NCBI GenBank assembly: GCA_002437725.1
Contig: DJRF01000020.1
Location: 1-26,107 of the forward strand
Reading direction: 5' to 3'
From: Treponema sp. UBA6367
GTDB lineage: Bacteria > Spirochaetota > Spirochaetia > Treponematales > Treponemataceae
DNA length: 26,107 nucleotides
The translations under genes and the position numbers were made by a program. The notes under the pieces were generated by a model that was not told where the DNA came from, did not search any database, and saw only the letters and a list, made by a program, of their open reading frames with translations. This document shows, piece by piece, positions 7,308 through 15,361 of the stretch (positions are counted from its first letter, which is position 1; each line of letters begins with the position of its first letter).

Positions 7308-7670
7308 CTAGAATACAATCCCGGCTTTGCGGGTTCCGTCTGCAAGGGCTTTTACAACACCGTGATAAAGATAACCATTTCTATCAAAAACTACAGTTGT
7401 AATCTTTTTATCCTTAAGGCGTGCACCAAATGCTTCACCAAGTTTTTCTGCATCTGCAACAGTTGTCTTTAGAGCAGAAAATTCTTTTTCCATAGTAGAA
7501 ATTGAAGCAAGAGTTTTTCCCTCGTCATCATTGATAACCTGAACATAAAGATTCTTATTGCTGCGGGTTACAGTCATTCTTGGACGTTCTGCAGTTCCGT
7601 AAATACTTTTACGAATATGAACCTTTCTGTGAAGGCGTTTTCTGTCTTTATCGTTTAGTTTCTTAAACAT
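7308..7670 (-). CDS. rplR: 50S ribosomal protein L18
   Basis: A 120-residue L18, which binds 5S rRNA with L5. Conserved segments are RKVHIRKSIYGTAERPRMTVTRSNKNLYVQVI and the end FDRNGYLYHGVVKALADGTRKAGIVF. An AAGGTGGAG site lies upstream of the ATG. The gene lies between rplF (11 nt) and rpsE (8 nt). Confidence 0.97.
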   Translation of the reverse strand: MFKKLNDKDRKRLHRKVHIRKSIYGTAERPRMTVTRSNKNLYVQVINDDEGKTLASISTMEKEFSALKTTVADAEKLGEAFGARLKDKKITTVVFDRNGYLYHGVVKALADGTRKAGIVF

Positions 7671-7681
7671 TGCGCTCCACC

Positions 7682-8221
7682 TTATTTAACACCAGTCTTT
7701 CCGACTTTGCGTCTGATAACTTCATTATCGTAGCGGATACCTTTTCCTTTATAAGGTTCAGGCAAGCGAAGCTTACGAATCTGAGCACTGAATTCACCAA
7801 CGAGCTGTTTGTCAGCACCAGAAATAGTCAATTTACCAGTTGGATCTGCAACAGCAGTAAGCCCTGTAGGAATTGAAACAAAAAAGTCATTTGAATATCC
7901 AAGATTCATCATCAAGGTATCACCTTTAACTTCTGCTCGATAACCTACACCAGTAATAACTAATGTTTTAGAAAATCCAGTTGTTACACCCAAAACCATA
8001 TTGTGTATAAGGTTTCTATAAAGACCGTGGTCAGCATTAGCTTGTTTTGTAGAACCTACAGATTCAACAATAACTTCTGAACCTTTTACTTCAACCTTCA
8101 CATTATCACTGAAAGACTGTTTCAGTTCGCCTTTTGGACCTTTTACAGTAACTTCGTTTCCGTTTACTGTTACAGTTGCTCCTGCTGGAATAGCTACAGG
8201 AAGTTTACCTAATTTAGACAT
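7682..8221 (-). CDS. rplF: 50S ribosomal protein L6
   Basis: A 179-residue L6 with two repeated alpha/beta domains: VTVKGPKGELKQSF in the first, and the signature PEPYKGKGIRYDNEVIRRKVGKTG at the C-terminus. It sits near the sarcin-ricin loop and factor-binding site. GTAGGAGG precedes the ATG. Confidence 0.97.
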   Translation of the reverse strand: MSKLGKLPVAIPAGATVTVNGNEVTVKGPKGELKQSFSDNVKVEVKGSEVIVESVGSTKQANADHGLYRNLIHNMVLGVTTGFSKTLVITGVGYRAEVKGDTLMMNLGYSNDFFVSIPTGLTAVADPTGKLTISGADKQLVGEFSAQIRKLRLPEPYKGKGIRYDNEVIRRKVGKTGVK

Positions 8222-8233
8222 TTCTTCCTCCTA

Positions 8234-8632
8234 CTACCAAATAGAGCAAATCAATTCACCGCCAACCATTTTTTCAGAAGCCTTCTTACCAGTTGTAACA
8301 CCAGCAGAAGTAGAAACTATGATTGTTCCGTAGCCATTGAAGACACGTGGCAAATCTTTATAACCAGAATAAACTCGACGACCCGGTGTAGAAATCTTCT
8401 TTACACCGTGAATCACAGGATTATTTCTGTCATCATATTTCAGAATGATACGGATAACTGAATGTCCGTCTTCCTGAACCTTTTTAAAGTTTTTGATATA
8501 TCCTTCAGTCTTAAGAATTTTTATAATTTCCAACTTAAGCTTTGAAGCAGGAATATCAACTTTTTCGTGGCGGGCTACAGCCGCATTGCGAACCTTAGTA
8601 AGCATATCTGCTACTGGATCTGATGCACTCAT
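8234..8632 (-). CDS. rpsH: 30S ribosomal protein S8
   Basis: A 132-residue S8, the central-domain 16S rRNA binder. It begins MSASDPVADMLTKVRNA and ends with the conserved STSAGVTTGKKASEKMVGGELICSIW. In E. coli S8 represses the spc operon by binding the rplE leader. Here rplE overlaps the rplX stop, leaving no leader, so that mode of control is not evident. Confidence 0.97.
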   Translation of the reverse strand: MSASDPVADMLTKVRNAAVARHEKVDIPASKLKLEIIKILKTEGYIKNFKKVQEDGHSVIRIILKYDDRNNPVIHGVKKISTPGRRVYSGYKDLPRVFNGYGTIIVSTSAGVTTGKKASEKMVGGELICSIW

Positions 8633-8649
8633 TTTATTCTCCTACCACT

Positions 8650-8835
8650 CTACCAACTAGATTTTGCGATGCCTGGAAGAAGGCCTTCGCTTGCTAATTT
8701 ACGGAAGCAAAGACGACACATCTTATACTTGCGCAAATATCCGCGTGGACGACCGCAAAGCTGACAGCGATTGTACTGTCTTGTTTCATATTTTTGCTTG
8801 CGAGCGGCTTTTATGATTAAAGATTTCTTAGCCAT
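8650..8835 (-). CDS. rpsN: 30S ribosomal protein S14, short zinc type (type Z)
   Basis: A 61-residue S14 of the short zinc-binding form, with C24-x2-C27 and C40-x2-C43 ligands and the RCQLCGRPRGYLRKYKMCRLCFRK core. Together with zinc-type L36 and the Cys4 L24, this indicates a zinc-using ribosome, while S4 is zinc-free. The ATG follows TGAGGA. Confidence 0.97.
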   Translation of the reverse strand: MAKKSLIIKAARKQKYETRQYNRCQLCGRPRGYLRKYKMCRLCFRKLASEGLLPGIAKSSW

Positions 8836-8847
8836 GTATTCCTCACT

Positions 8848-9399
8848 CTACTTACGGAACGGCATATTAAACTTGGTAAGCAAAGATTTTGCTTCTGCAT
8901 CTGTCTTTGCACTTGTTACAATAGTAATATTCATACCAGCAATTTTTGTGATTTTATCAAAATCAATTTCTGGGAATATAATCTGCTCTGTAATACCAAG
9001 AGAAAAATTTCCATGTCCATCAAAGCCAGTTGCTTTGACACCGCGGAAATCCTTTACACGAGGAAGTGCAACATTAATCAAGCGATCCAAAAATTCATAC
9101 ATTATTGTTCCGCGCAAAGTAACCATTGCACCAACTTCATTGCCCTCACGCAACTTAAAGTTAGCGATACTCTTTTTTGCTCTAGTTTTTACAGCTTTCT
9201 GACCTGTTATCTGTGTCAAGTCAGCAACTGCGGCATCAAGGAGTTTCTTATTCGTGAGTGCTTCGCCTACACCCATACTTACAACAATTTTTTTGACAGC
9301 AGGGATTTGCATTGGTGTAGAATAGTTAAATTCCTTTACCATTGCAGGGGCGATTGTGTCCTTATAGACTTTCTTAAGCCGAGGTACGTAATTAGCCAT
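8848..9399 (-). CDS. rplE: 50S ribosomal protein L5
   Basis: A 183-residue L5, which binds 5S rRNA and contacts P-site tRNA. An upstream in-frame start would add six residues, but the ATG at 9399 is chosen: it gives the usual MANYVPRLKKVYKD start and overlaps the rplX stop as TAATG, with GGAG about 10 nt upstream inside rplX. Conserved parts are KKIVVSMGVGEA and LPRVKDFRGV. Residues ALTNKKLLDAAVADLTQITG form the first helical segment. Confidence 0.96.
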   Translation of the reverse strand: MANYVPRLKKVYKDTIAPAMVKEFNYSTPMQIPAVKKIVVSMGVGEALTNKKLLDAAVADLTQITGQKAVKTRAKKSIANFKLREGNEVGAMVTLRGTIMYEFLDRLINVALPRVKDFRGVKATGFDGHGNFSLGITEQIIFPEIDFDKITKIAGMNITIVTSAKTDAEAKSLLTKFNMPFRK

Positions 9400-9716
9400 T
9401 ACAGTATATCTCCACATTTTCGACAGATGCGAACTTTTTTATCGCCATCTATCTTATAACCGATTTTTACAGGACGACCACATTTCTTACATACAATTGC
9501 TACGTTTGAAATGTTGAGTGGAGCTTCAACTTCTGCAATTCCACCCTGATCCTGCTCGCTTCGTTTTTTCATTGCTTTTTTAACAATGTTTACACCAGAC
9601 ACAATTACAGCATCTTTTTTAGGAAGGATTTTGATAATAGTTCCTCTTTTACCTTTGTCCTTTCCAGCGATAACTTCAACTGTGTCATCTTTCTTAATTC
9701 TGAACTTCTTTTCCAT
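9399..9716 (-). CDS. rplX: 50S ribosomal protein L24 with C-terminal Cys4 cluster
   Basis: A 105-residue L24, an early assembly protein near the exit tunnel. The KOW motif lies around residues 8-35 (DDTVEVIAGKDKGKRGTI). The C-terminus carries C76-x2-C79 and C98-x2-C101, a likely zinc ribbon. Of two ATGs six bases apart, the second (9716) is preferred because AGGAG is 8 nt before it but only 2 nt before the first. The stop overlaps rplE. Confidence 0.95.
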   Translation of the reverse strand: MEKKFRIKKDDTVEVIAGKDKGKRGTIIKILPKKDAVIVSGVNIVKKAMKKRSEQDQGGIAEVEAPLNISNVAIVCKKCGRPVKIGYKIDGDKKVRICRKCGDIL

Positions 9717-9728
9717 ACCCATAACTCC

Positions 9729-10097
9729 TTAGAGAACCTCTGGAGCCAAAGATACGATCTTCATAAAGTCCATATCGCGAAGCTCACGAGCAACAGGTCC
9801 GAAGATGCGTTTTCCCTTAGGATTCTTGTTATCGTCAACAATAACGCAAGCGTTATCATCAAAACGAATATAAGTTCCATCAGGACGGCGATATTCTTTT
9901 GCCTGACGCACGATTACCGCTTTCTGAACAGCACCTTTTTTTATTGTAGATGTAGGAATAGCATCTTTAATTGCTACGACTACGATGTCGCCAATTCCGG
10001 CATAGCGGCGGTGAGAACCACCAAGCACTTTGATACACTGAGCGATCTTAGCACCGGAGTTATCAGCAACTGTCATACAAGACTGCATCTGAATCAT
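9729..10097 (-). CDS. rplN: 50S ribosomal protein L14
   Basis: A 122-residue L14, standard length. It starts MIQMQSCMTVADNSGAKIAQ and has the conserved GDIVVVAIKDA and ARELRDMDFMKIVSLAPEVL end. It lies at the subunit interface (bridge B5/B8) and is the docking site for RsfS. AAGGAG lies 7-8 nt upstream of the ATG. Confidence 0.97.
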   Translation of the reverse strand: MIQMQSCMTVADNSGAKIAQCIKVLGGSHRRYAGIGDIVVVAIKDAIPTSTIKKGAVQKAVIVRQAKEYRRPDGTYIRFDDNACVIVDDNKNPKGKRIFGPVARELRDMDFMKIVSLAPEVL

Positions 10098-10115
10098 TTT
10101 CTAACTCCTTATACC

Positions 10116-10391
10116 TTATTTAGCGCGTTCTACAATTTCAGCTAGACGCCAGCACTTATTTTTGCTGAGCGGTCTACATTCCACGATGCGAACTGTATCA
10201 CCAATGTGAGCATCATTCTTTTCATCATGGGCCATATATTTCTTTGAACGAGTAACATATTTTTTGTAAAGACGATCCATTTTCTTAGTTGTAACAGTAA
10301 CAACAACGGTTTTGTCCATCTTATCGCTTGTTACAAGACCTACAAATGAACGTTTTGTAGTCTTTACAGCCTGAACAGCATTTTCTTCCAC
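10116..10391 (-). CDS. rpsQ: 30S ribosomal protein S17 (GTG start)
   Basis: A 91-residue S17, an OB-fold protein of the 30S body. Conserved segments are GLVTSDKMDKTVVVTV and KKYVTRSKKYMAHDEKN, then VRIVECRPLSKNKCWRL. The start is GTG, supported by AGGAG 7 nt upstream that overlaps the rpmC stop region. The first 12 residues are a non-conserved extension. Confidence 0.96.
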   Translation of the reverse strand: MEENAVQAVKTTKRSFVGLVTSDKMDKTVVVTVTTKKMDRLYKKYVTRSKKYMAHDEKNDAHIGDTVRIVECRPLSKNKCWRLAEIVERAK

Positions 10392-10401
10392 AGTTCAGCT
10401 C

Positions 10402-10614
10402 CTACTTGTTTTCTCCAGCATTTTTTTTCTGCTGGATGAACGTATTCAAGCGTGCAATTTCTCGACGCATTGTACGTTTCTGCATTGGATTATCTACATG
10501 GGAAATCACCATTTTAAAACGGAGATCCATGTACTTCTTTTTAAGCTCATCACGTTTTGCAACAAGTTCAGAATAAGACATTTCTTTATCTGATTTTTTC
10601 TTTGATTCAGCCAT
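10402..10614 (-). CDS. rpmC: 50S ribosomal protein L29
   Basis: A 70-residue two-helix protein at the exit tunnel, where it contributes to docking of SRP and trigger factor. The motif MQKRTMRREIARLNTFI is typical. An AAGGAGG site precedes the ATG. The N-terminus (AESKKKSDKEMSYSE) is a slightly extended polar stretch. Confidence 0.96.
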   Translation of the reverse strand: MAESKKKSDKEMSYSELVAKRDELKKKYMDLRFKMVISHVDNPMQKRTMRREIARLNTFIQQKKNAGENK

Positions 10615-10625
10615 CTTATTCCTCC

Positions 10626-11045
10626 TTAGTCTTGTGTTGGCTTATAAGCTATTTTTGTTACGATTGGGAGTTTATCCGCAGCAAGCTCAAGAGCTCTGTG
10701 CGCTATAGTCATATCAACTCCATCAACTTCAAACAAAATCATACCTGGTTTGATAACGGCTGCCCAAGATTCTGGAGCACCCTTACCCTTACCCATGCGG
10801 ACTTCAGCAGGTTTTTTAGAAATCGGTTTATCAGGGAAAACTCGAATCCAAACCTGTCCCTTACGGTCAAGCTTACGGTTGATAGCAACGCGGGCTGCTT
10901 CAATAACGCGAGCGCTTAACCAAGTAGGTTCCATTGCAACAAGAGCAATTTTACCGAAGTCGATAGTATTATCGCGGGTAGCGTTACCTTTTTCTCTACC
11001 GCGCTGCACCTTACGGTGCATAACTCTTTTTGGACTTAATGGCAT
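10626..11045 (-). CDS. rplP: 50S ribosomal protein L16
   Basis: A 139-residue L16, which helps position A-site tRNA. It begins MPLSPKRVMHRKVQRGREKG and has WIRVFPDKPISKKPAEVRMGKGKG, the conserved loop near the A-site, which contains the Arg that is hydroxylated in E. coli. GGAG is 9 nt from the ATG, and rpsC ends 3 nt upstream. Confidence 0.97.
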   Translation of the reverse strand: MPLSPKRVMHRKVQRGREKGNATRDNTIDFGKIALVAMEPTWLSARVIEAARVAINRKLDRKGQVWIRVFPDKPISKKPAEVRMGKGKGAPESWAAVIKPGMILFEVDGVDMTIAHRALELAADKLPIVTKIAYKPTQD

Positions 11046-11048
11046 AAC

Positions 11049-11798
11049 TTAGCTCCTTTCCTTAGCAGAAGGTTCTGATTTTTCAGCCTTATCTGCAGCA
11101 GGGCGCTGAGAACGGTCACGACGTGGCTTGCGGACAAGCTGACCAGCATCTTCATTCTGCTCAATGCCATAGTTCATACCGTTGTAAACCCATACTTTTA
11201 CACCAATTTTGCCGTAAGTTGTATGAGCTTCGTATGTACTATAGTCTATGTTTGCACGAAGAGTATGAAGTGGTACGCGTCCTTCCTTATGCTCTTCTGT
11301 ACGAGTCATATCAGCACCGCCAAGACGACCTGAAAGACGAATCTTAATACCTTTTGCACCAGCACGCATTGCGTTGCTTACTGCCTGTTTCAAAGCCTTT
11401 CGGAATGAACCGTGACCTTGAAGCTGTCGACCAACATTTTGAGCAATCAAACTTGCATTTACATCTGCATGTTTTACTTCTTTAATCTTGATCTGAACTT
11501 TTTTAGTCAGCTGTGACTGAATGTCTGCACTGATTTTTTCAATTGTAGCACCTTTTACACCGATGATAACACCAGGTCTAGCAGTGTGAATTACGATTGT
11601 AACACGCTGAGGGTGGCGCACAATTTCAATTTCTGCAATGTCGGCATTCTTACATTCTGGAAGATCCATAACCATCTTTCTGATTTTTACATCTTCCAAA
11701 ACCAAATCTGCATATTCTCTTGAATCTGCATACCAACGTGACTGCCATGTTTTGTTTACGCCCAAGCGCAAACCGATTGGATTAACTTTCTGACCCAC
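11049..11798 (-). CDS. rpsC: 30S ribosomal protein S3 (GTG start)
   Basis: A 249-residue S3 with an N-terminal KH domain (VIIGVKGATIEKISADIQ) and the C-terminal domain around ISGRLGGADMTRTE-type residues (KIRLSGRLGGADMTRTEEHK). It forms part of the mRNA entry tunnel. A longer frame exists, but GTG at 11798 gives the canonical (M)GQKVNPIGLRLG start, lies 1 nt after the rplV stop, and has a GGGGG site 7 nt upstream. The last 25 or so residues are a charged tail. Confidence 0.95.
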   Translation of the reverse strand: MGQKVNPIGLRLGVNKTWQSRWYADSREYADLVLEDVKIRKMVMDLPECKNADIAEIEIVRHPQRVTIVIHTARPGVIIGVKGATIEKISADIQSQLTKKVQIKIKEVKHADVNASLIAQNVGRQLQGHGSFRKALKQAVSNAMRAGAKGIKIRLSGRLGGADMTRTEEHKEGRVPLHTLRANIDYSTYEAHTTYGKIGVKVWVYNGMNYGIEQNEDAGQLVRKPRRDRSQRPAADKAEKSEPSAKERS

Positions 11799-11799
11799 T

Positions 11800-12156
11800 T
11801 TATTCCCCCGCCTTCTCGTCAACGATGACGGTAATATGACACATACGTTTTAAAAGTTGATCAGCACGTCCACGAGCACGGAACCAAACTCTTTTAAGTC
11901 TAGGACCTTCGTCAACTCTGATTTCCTTTACGTAAAGCATATCTTCATCTAGCTTACTGTTCTGATTCAATGCATTTGCAATTGCAGACTTAAGAGTTGC
12001 AGATATAAGAACTGCACCCTTCTGTGGCATATTGGCTAGAATTGCCAAAGCCTTTGAACATGGCTGCTGATTTATTACATGAGCAACCGGTCGAACCTTA
12101 GTAGGTGAAGCTATAAGGAACTTAGAAGTGGCTACATAACCTTTTCTTTCAGACAT
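11800..12156 (-). CDS. rplV: 50S ribosomal protein L22
   Basis: A 118-residue L22, whose beta-hairpin lines the exit tunnel. It has ATSKFLIASPTKVRPVAHVI and the hairpin DEGPRLKRVWFRARGRADQLLKR, with no insertion of the kind linked to macrolide resistance visible. An in-frame GTG lies three codons upstream, but the ATG at 12156 is chosen because AGGTGG lies 5 nt before it. Confidence 0.96.
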   Translation of the reverse strand: MSERKGYVATSKFLIASPTKVRPVAHVINQQPCSKALAILANMPQKGAVLISATLKSAIANALNQNSKLDEDMLYVKEIRVDEGPRLKRVWFRARGRADQLLKRMCHITVIVDEKAGE

Positions 12157-12168
12157 GATACCCACCTA

Positions 12169-12453
12169 TTATTTTCCAGCCGAAGCTGATTTATCCGTAG
12201 CACCATGGCCGCGATATGTTCTAGTTGGAGCGAACTCACCGAGTTTGTGACCAACCAAGTTTTCAGTAACATATACAGGAATCCATGATTTTCCATTGTA
12301 CACAGAAATAGTATTACCTACCATTTCTGGTATGATTGTAGAGCAGCGGGAATAAGTTTTAATCATCTTCCTATCTGCTTCTTTATTCATTGCTATTACC
12401 TTTTTGTAAAGGCTTTTCTCTACAAAAGGACCTTTTTTAACAGATCTTGACAC
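12169..12453 (-). CDS. rpsS: 30S ribosomal protein S19 (GTG start)
   Basis: A 94-residue S19 of the 30S head. It starts (M)SRSVKKGPFVEKSLYKKV and contains the conserved IPEMVGNTISVYNGK and HKLGEFAPTRTYRGHG. The start codon is GTG, preceded by AGGAG at 7 nt. It is 17 nt downstream of rplB. Confidence 0.97.
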   Translation of the reverse strand: MSRSVKKGPFVEKSLYKKVIAMNKEADRKMIKTYSRCSTIIPEMVGNTISVYNGKSWIPVYVTENLVGHKLGEFAPTRTYRGHGATDKSASAGK

Positions 12454-12470
12454 AGTTATCTCCTATGCAA

Positions 12471-13295
12471 CTACTTCTTTCTGCGTGAAACAATAAAATT
12501 GTTAGACGGCTTGCGCTTGTTGCGAGTTTTGTAACCTTTGCAAGGCTGTCCCCATGGAGTAACAGGGTTACGTCCTTTTCCAGCACCTTCACCACCACCA
12601 AGCGGATGGTCAACAGGGTTCATAGCCATACCACGGACTGTAGGTCGAATACCAAGCCATCGTTTATGACCAGCTTTTCCAAGCTGAACATTCATGTGTT
12701 CTTCGTTTCCTACCACACCAATTGTAGCGTAGCATTTTCCGTTTACACGGCGCATTTCTCCTGAAGGAAGACGAACAATAATATATTCACCTTCGCTACC
12801 AGCGATAAGAGCACTTGCACCTGCAGAACGAACCATCTGGCCACCACGACCAAGTGTAAGTTCTACATTATGAATTGTAAAACCAACAGGAATTTTTTCC
12901 AATGGAAGTGCATTACCAACAGTTGGAGTAGCATTTTCACCAGACATAATTTTCTGTCCAATTTGCAATCCTTTTGGCGCAATAATATAACGTTTATCAC
13001 CATCAGCATAGAAAACCAAAGCGATGTTAGCACTGCGGTTTGGATCATATTCAATCGTTTTAACAGTTCCAGGAATGCCGTGCTTGTCGCGTTTGAAATC
13101 TATATCGCGATAGCGTCTTTTGTGTCCGCCGCCCTGATGTCGCACAGAAATACGGCCACCAGCTCCGCGTCCACCATTAGACTTTTTACCTGACACCAAT
13201 GTTTTTTCGGGTCTATCGGTTGTCAGTTCTTCTCTGACTAGGTCAACGCGTCCGCGTGTACCTGCAGTCATTGGCTTAAATACTTTAAGAGCCAT
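12471..13295 (-). CDS. rplB: 50S ribosomal protein L2
   Basis: A 274-residue L2, needed for subunit joining and peptidyl transfer. It has the N-terminal GRGAGGRISVRHQGGGHKRRYR and the C-terminal RGMAMNPVDHP loop. His230, aligned with E. coli His229 of the mature numbering, is present; the following His of the usual HPH is Leu here. A GGGG site precedes the ATG. Confidence 0.97.
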   Translation of the reverse strand: MALKVFKPMTAGTRGRVDLVREELTTDRPEKTLVSGKKSNGGRGAGGRISVRHQGGGHKRRYRDIDFKRDKHGIPGTVKTIEYDPNRSANIALVFYADGDKRYIIAPKGLQIGQKIMSGENATPTVGNALPLEKIPVGFTIHNVELTLGRGGQMVRSAGASALIAGSEGEYIIVRLPSGEMRRVNGKCYATIGVVGNEEHMNVQLGKAGHKRWLGIRPTVRGMAMNPVDHPLGGGEGAGKGRNPVTPWGQPCKGYKTRNKRKPSNNFIVSRRKK

Positions 13296-13323
13296 TTTCT
13301 AATTCCCCTTAGTCTATGCGAAC

Positions 13324-13608
13324 TTATACGCCTTCAAAAGCCTGGATTGTTTCTCCAGCAGCGAGTCGTACAATCGCCTTTTTGTATGAGCTTGTTCTTC
13401 CTGGTTTACCACGAAGTCTTTTCATCTTGCCCATAACATTAACAGTTGTGCAGTTTATTACTTTTACATTAAAAAGTCTTTTTACCGCTTCTTTTATCTC
13501 TGTCTTTGAAGCAGAAGGATGTACTATAAATACATATTTATTCTGTTCTCTAAGAGCATTTGCCTTCTCTGAAACTACAGGCTTAATAAGAATATCTGTG
13601 TAATCCAT
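13324..13608 (-). CDS. rplW: 50S ribosomal protein L23
   Basis: A 94-residue L23, the exit-tunnel docking site for trigger factor and SRP. It starts MDYTDILIKPVVSEKANAL and has KRLFNVKVINCTTVNVMGKMKRLRGKPG. Its ATG shares a base with the rplD stop (TAATG), with GGAGG upstream within the rplD end. Confidence 0.97.
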   Translation of the reverse strand: MDYTDILIKPVVSEKANALREQNKYVFIVHPSASKTEIKEAVKRLFNVKVINCTTVNVMGKMKRLRGKPGRTSSYKKAIVRLAAGETIQAFEGV

Positions 13609-14246
13609 TATTTAGCCTCCTTGTCTTCAGCATAAAAATCTGAAAGATTTTTTACAGCACTTTCAAGAATAACAATTTTGCGAGCATAGAATAAATCGTG
13701 AGCTCTAAGACGATTATATGAAAGGAATGAAACTGTTGGAATATTTTTTCCGGCTCGTTTAATCTTTGCGTCATCATCTTTAAGAACTATAACAGTTCTT
13801 TCATTATTAGCAAAATTGCTAAGAATTTTTACTAAATCCTTTGTTTTACCGCTTTCAATAGTAAAATCTTCAACTACTGTAAATCTATCACTTTGCGCTT
13901 GCATAGAAAGAATTGATTTCATCGCAAGACGTTTTGCTTTCTTTGGCATTGCATAGCTAAAATCACGTGGTTTTGGTCCAAAAATTGTACCACCGCCAAC
14001 CATAATAGGAGACTTTTTATCACCACGGCGGGCATTACCAGTTCCCTTTTGTTTATATGGCTTTGCATTGCTTCCATGAACTTCAGCACGACCTTTTGTA
14101 CATGCTGTGCCAACACGCATATTTGCAAGTTCATTAGTGATAGCATAATAGATAACGTCATCATTTACTGGAAGACCGAATACTTTGTCATCAAGAGTGA
14201 TAGTACGCAGTTCTTTTCCAGAAGTTGAATATACTTTCTTTTCCAT
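13608..14246 (-). CDS. rplD: 50S ribosomal protein L4
   Basis: A 212-residue L4 with the extended tunnel loop around GTACTKGRAEVHGSNAKPYKQKGTGNARRGDKKSP, then GGGTIFGPKPRDFSYAMPKK. In E. coli L4 represses the S10 operon through its leader by transcription and translation control. The hairpins before rpsJ could be a target of such control here, but no sequence match to the E. coli site was seen. Confidence 0.96.
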   Translation of the reverse strand: MEKKVYSTSGKELRTITLDDKVFGLPVNDDVIYYAITNELANMRVGTACTKGRAEVHGSNAKPYKQKGTGNARRGDKKSPIMVGGGTIFGPKPRDFSYAMPKKAKRLAMKSILSMQAQSDRFTVVEDFTIESGKTKDLVKILSNFANNERTVIVLKDDDAKIKRAGKNIPTVSFLSYNRLRAHDLFYARKIVILESAVKNLSDFYAEDKEAK

Positions 14247-14257
14247 ATCCTAATCTC

Positions 14258-14881
14258 CTAGTTCTTCTTTACTGCGGACTTCACGATAAGTGTGCAGTCT
14301 TTGTTTCCAGGAACAGCACCACGAACCAAAATTACATTCAATTCAGGGTCAATTTTAACAACTTTGAGATTCTGTACGGTAACTCGCTTGAATCCCATGT
14401 GTCCTGGCATTTTGATGTTTTTAAAGCAGTGTCCTGGAGTTGTACAAGCTCCTGTACCACCAGCTTCTCGATGGAATTTAGAACCGTGAGTAGCGCGTCC
14501 ACCATGGAAGCCCCATCTCTTCATAACGCCCTGGAAGCCTTTACCTTTTGAAGTAGCGGTAACGTCCAAGAAACGTGTTTCGTTGAAAAGTTCCAAACCT
14601 ACAGAATCGCCAACTTTTACTTCGCCTTCAAAGTCGCGGAATTCTTTTAAAGTACGTTTTGGTGAAACGTTTTCTGGGAAAATGCCTGCGTATGCTTTAT
14701 TTGCCTTGTTGGTCTTCATATCGTCCACACCAAGAACAACAGCATCGTATCCGCATGTTTCCTTTGTTTTTGTAGCAACAACAGTGTTTGGTTCAACGCG
14801 GATCACAGTAACAGGTGTTAAGTTACCGGCATCGTCGAAAACCTGTGTCATTCCTACTTTTTTTGCAATCAGACCTTTCAT
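14258..14881 (-). CDS. rplC: 50S ribosomal protein L3
   Basis: A 207-residue L3, an early assembly protein near the peptidyl transferase centre. It begins MKGLIAKKVGMTQVFDDAGN and has the signature KGFQGVMKRWGFHGGRATHG-S, with GHMGFKRVTVQNLKVVKID near the end. AGGAG lies 10 nt upstream of the ATG, just beyond a 6-bp hairpin in the rpsJ-rplC gap. Confidence 0.97.
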   Translation of the reverse strand: MKGLIAKKVGMTQVFDDAGNLTPVTVIRVEPNTVVATKTKETCGYDAVVLGVDDMKTNKANKAYAGIFPENVSPKRTLKEFRDFEGEVKVGDSVGLELFNETRFLDVTATSKGKGFQGVMKRWGFHGGRATHGSKFHREAGGTGACTTPGHCFKNIKMPGHMGFKRVTVQNLKVVKIDPELNVILVRGAVPGNKDCTLIVKSAVKKN

Positions 14882-14898
14882 TCTGATATTCTCCTATT

Positions 14899-14913
14899 AG
14901 GACTTTTAGTCCT
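14899..14913 (-). promoter_or_regulatory. Hairpin next to the rplC ribosome binding site
   Basis: AGGACT and AGTCCT form a perfect 6-bp stem with a 3-nt loop, ending 4 nt before the AGGAG site of rplC. The 3' arm TCCT could instead pair with AGGA of the ribosome binding site, so the two states differ in accessibility. The 95-nt rpsJ-rplC gap is unusually long for this operon. Confidence 0.4.
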
Positions 14914-14976
14914 TTTCTTTTGGCCGCCAACCCAGATCCGGAGGGTCCGTACCATATTTTTACAGCAGCGCGAGGA

Positions 14977-15285
14977 CTACTGTTTAATTTCTACAGCTAC
15001 ACCTGCAGGAAGTTCAAGCTTCATCAAAGAATCCATTACATCTGTTGTTGGATTCATGATGTCAATAAGGCGTTTGTGAGTTCTCATTTCGAACTGCTCA
15101 CGTGACTTTTTATTTACGTGTGGCGAACGAAGAACTGTCACCTTATTAATTTTTGTTGGAAGAGGGATAGGTCCTGAAACCTTTGCTCCCGCTTTCTGAA
15201 CAGCCTGTACGATGGCTTTAGCACTCTGATCGATCAGTTCAACATCAAATGCACGAAGTCGAACACGAATCTTTCCATTTGCCAT
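14977..15285 (-). CDS. rpsJ: 30S ribosomal protein S10
   Basis: A 102-residue S10 (NusE), part of the 30S head and of antitermination complexes. It has RVRLRAFDVELIDQSAKAIVQ and GPIPLPTKINKVTVLRSPHVNKKSREQFE. It is the first gene of the S10 block and follows tuf after 76 nt. Its GGAGGA site lies in a perfect 7-bp hairpin. Confidence 0.97.
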   Translation of the reverse strand: MANGKIRVRLRAFDVELIDQSAKAIVQAVQKAGAKVSGPIPLPTKINKVTVLRSPHVNKKSREQFEMRTHKRLIDIMNPTTDVMDSLMKLELPAGVAVEIKQ

Positions 15286-15289
15286 GAAT

Positions 15290-15349
15290 TTAATCCTCCA
15301 AGGATTAACAGATGCCTATAATCTTTTGTAAAAGAATTAGCTAGGCATC
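15290..15349 (-). promoter_or_regulatory. Two-hairpin leader between tuf and rpsJ, sequestering the rpsJ ribosome binding site
   Basis: Read on the minus strand, the first stem pairs GATGCCTA with TAGGCATC (15342-15349 and 15311-15318), with an inner TCTTTT/AAAAGA stem. The second pairs TTAATCC with GGATTAA (15290-15308) around a 5-nt loop, and the rpsJ site GGAGGA lies in its loop and 3' arm. No U-run follows, so it is not a terminator. Translational control of the S10 block by an operon product is the natural reading, though unproven. Confidence 0.55.
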
Positions 15350-15361
15350 CGTTACCTTTAA

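Noticed and set aside
8771..9459. Two overlapping plus-strand open frames opposite rpsN, rplE and rplX
   Set aside because: They lie entirely opposite well-supported ribosomal protein genes and resemble no family.
12583..12612. L2 has HPL instead of the usual HPH in its C-terminal loop, suggesting loss of the catalytic-region histidine
   Set aside because: By counting from the C-terminus against E. coli L2, the important His229 is the first His (DHP), which is present; the changed residue is the second one.
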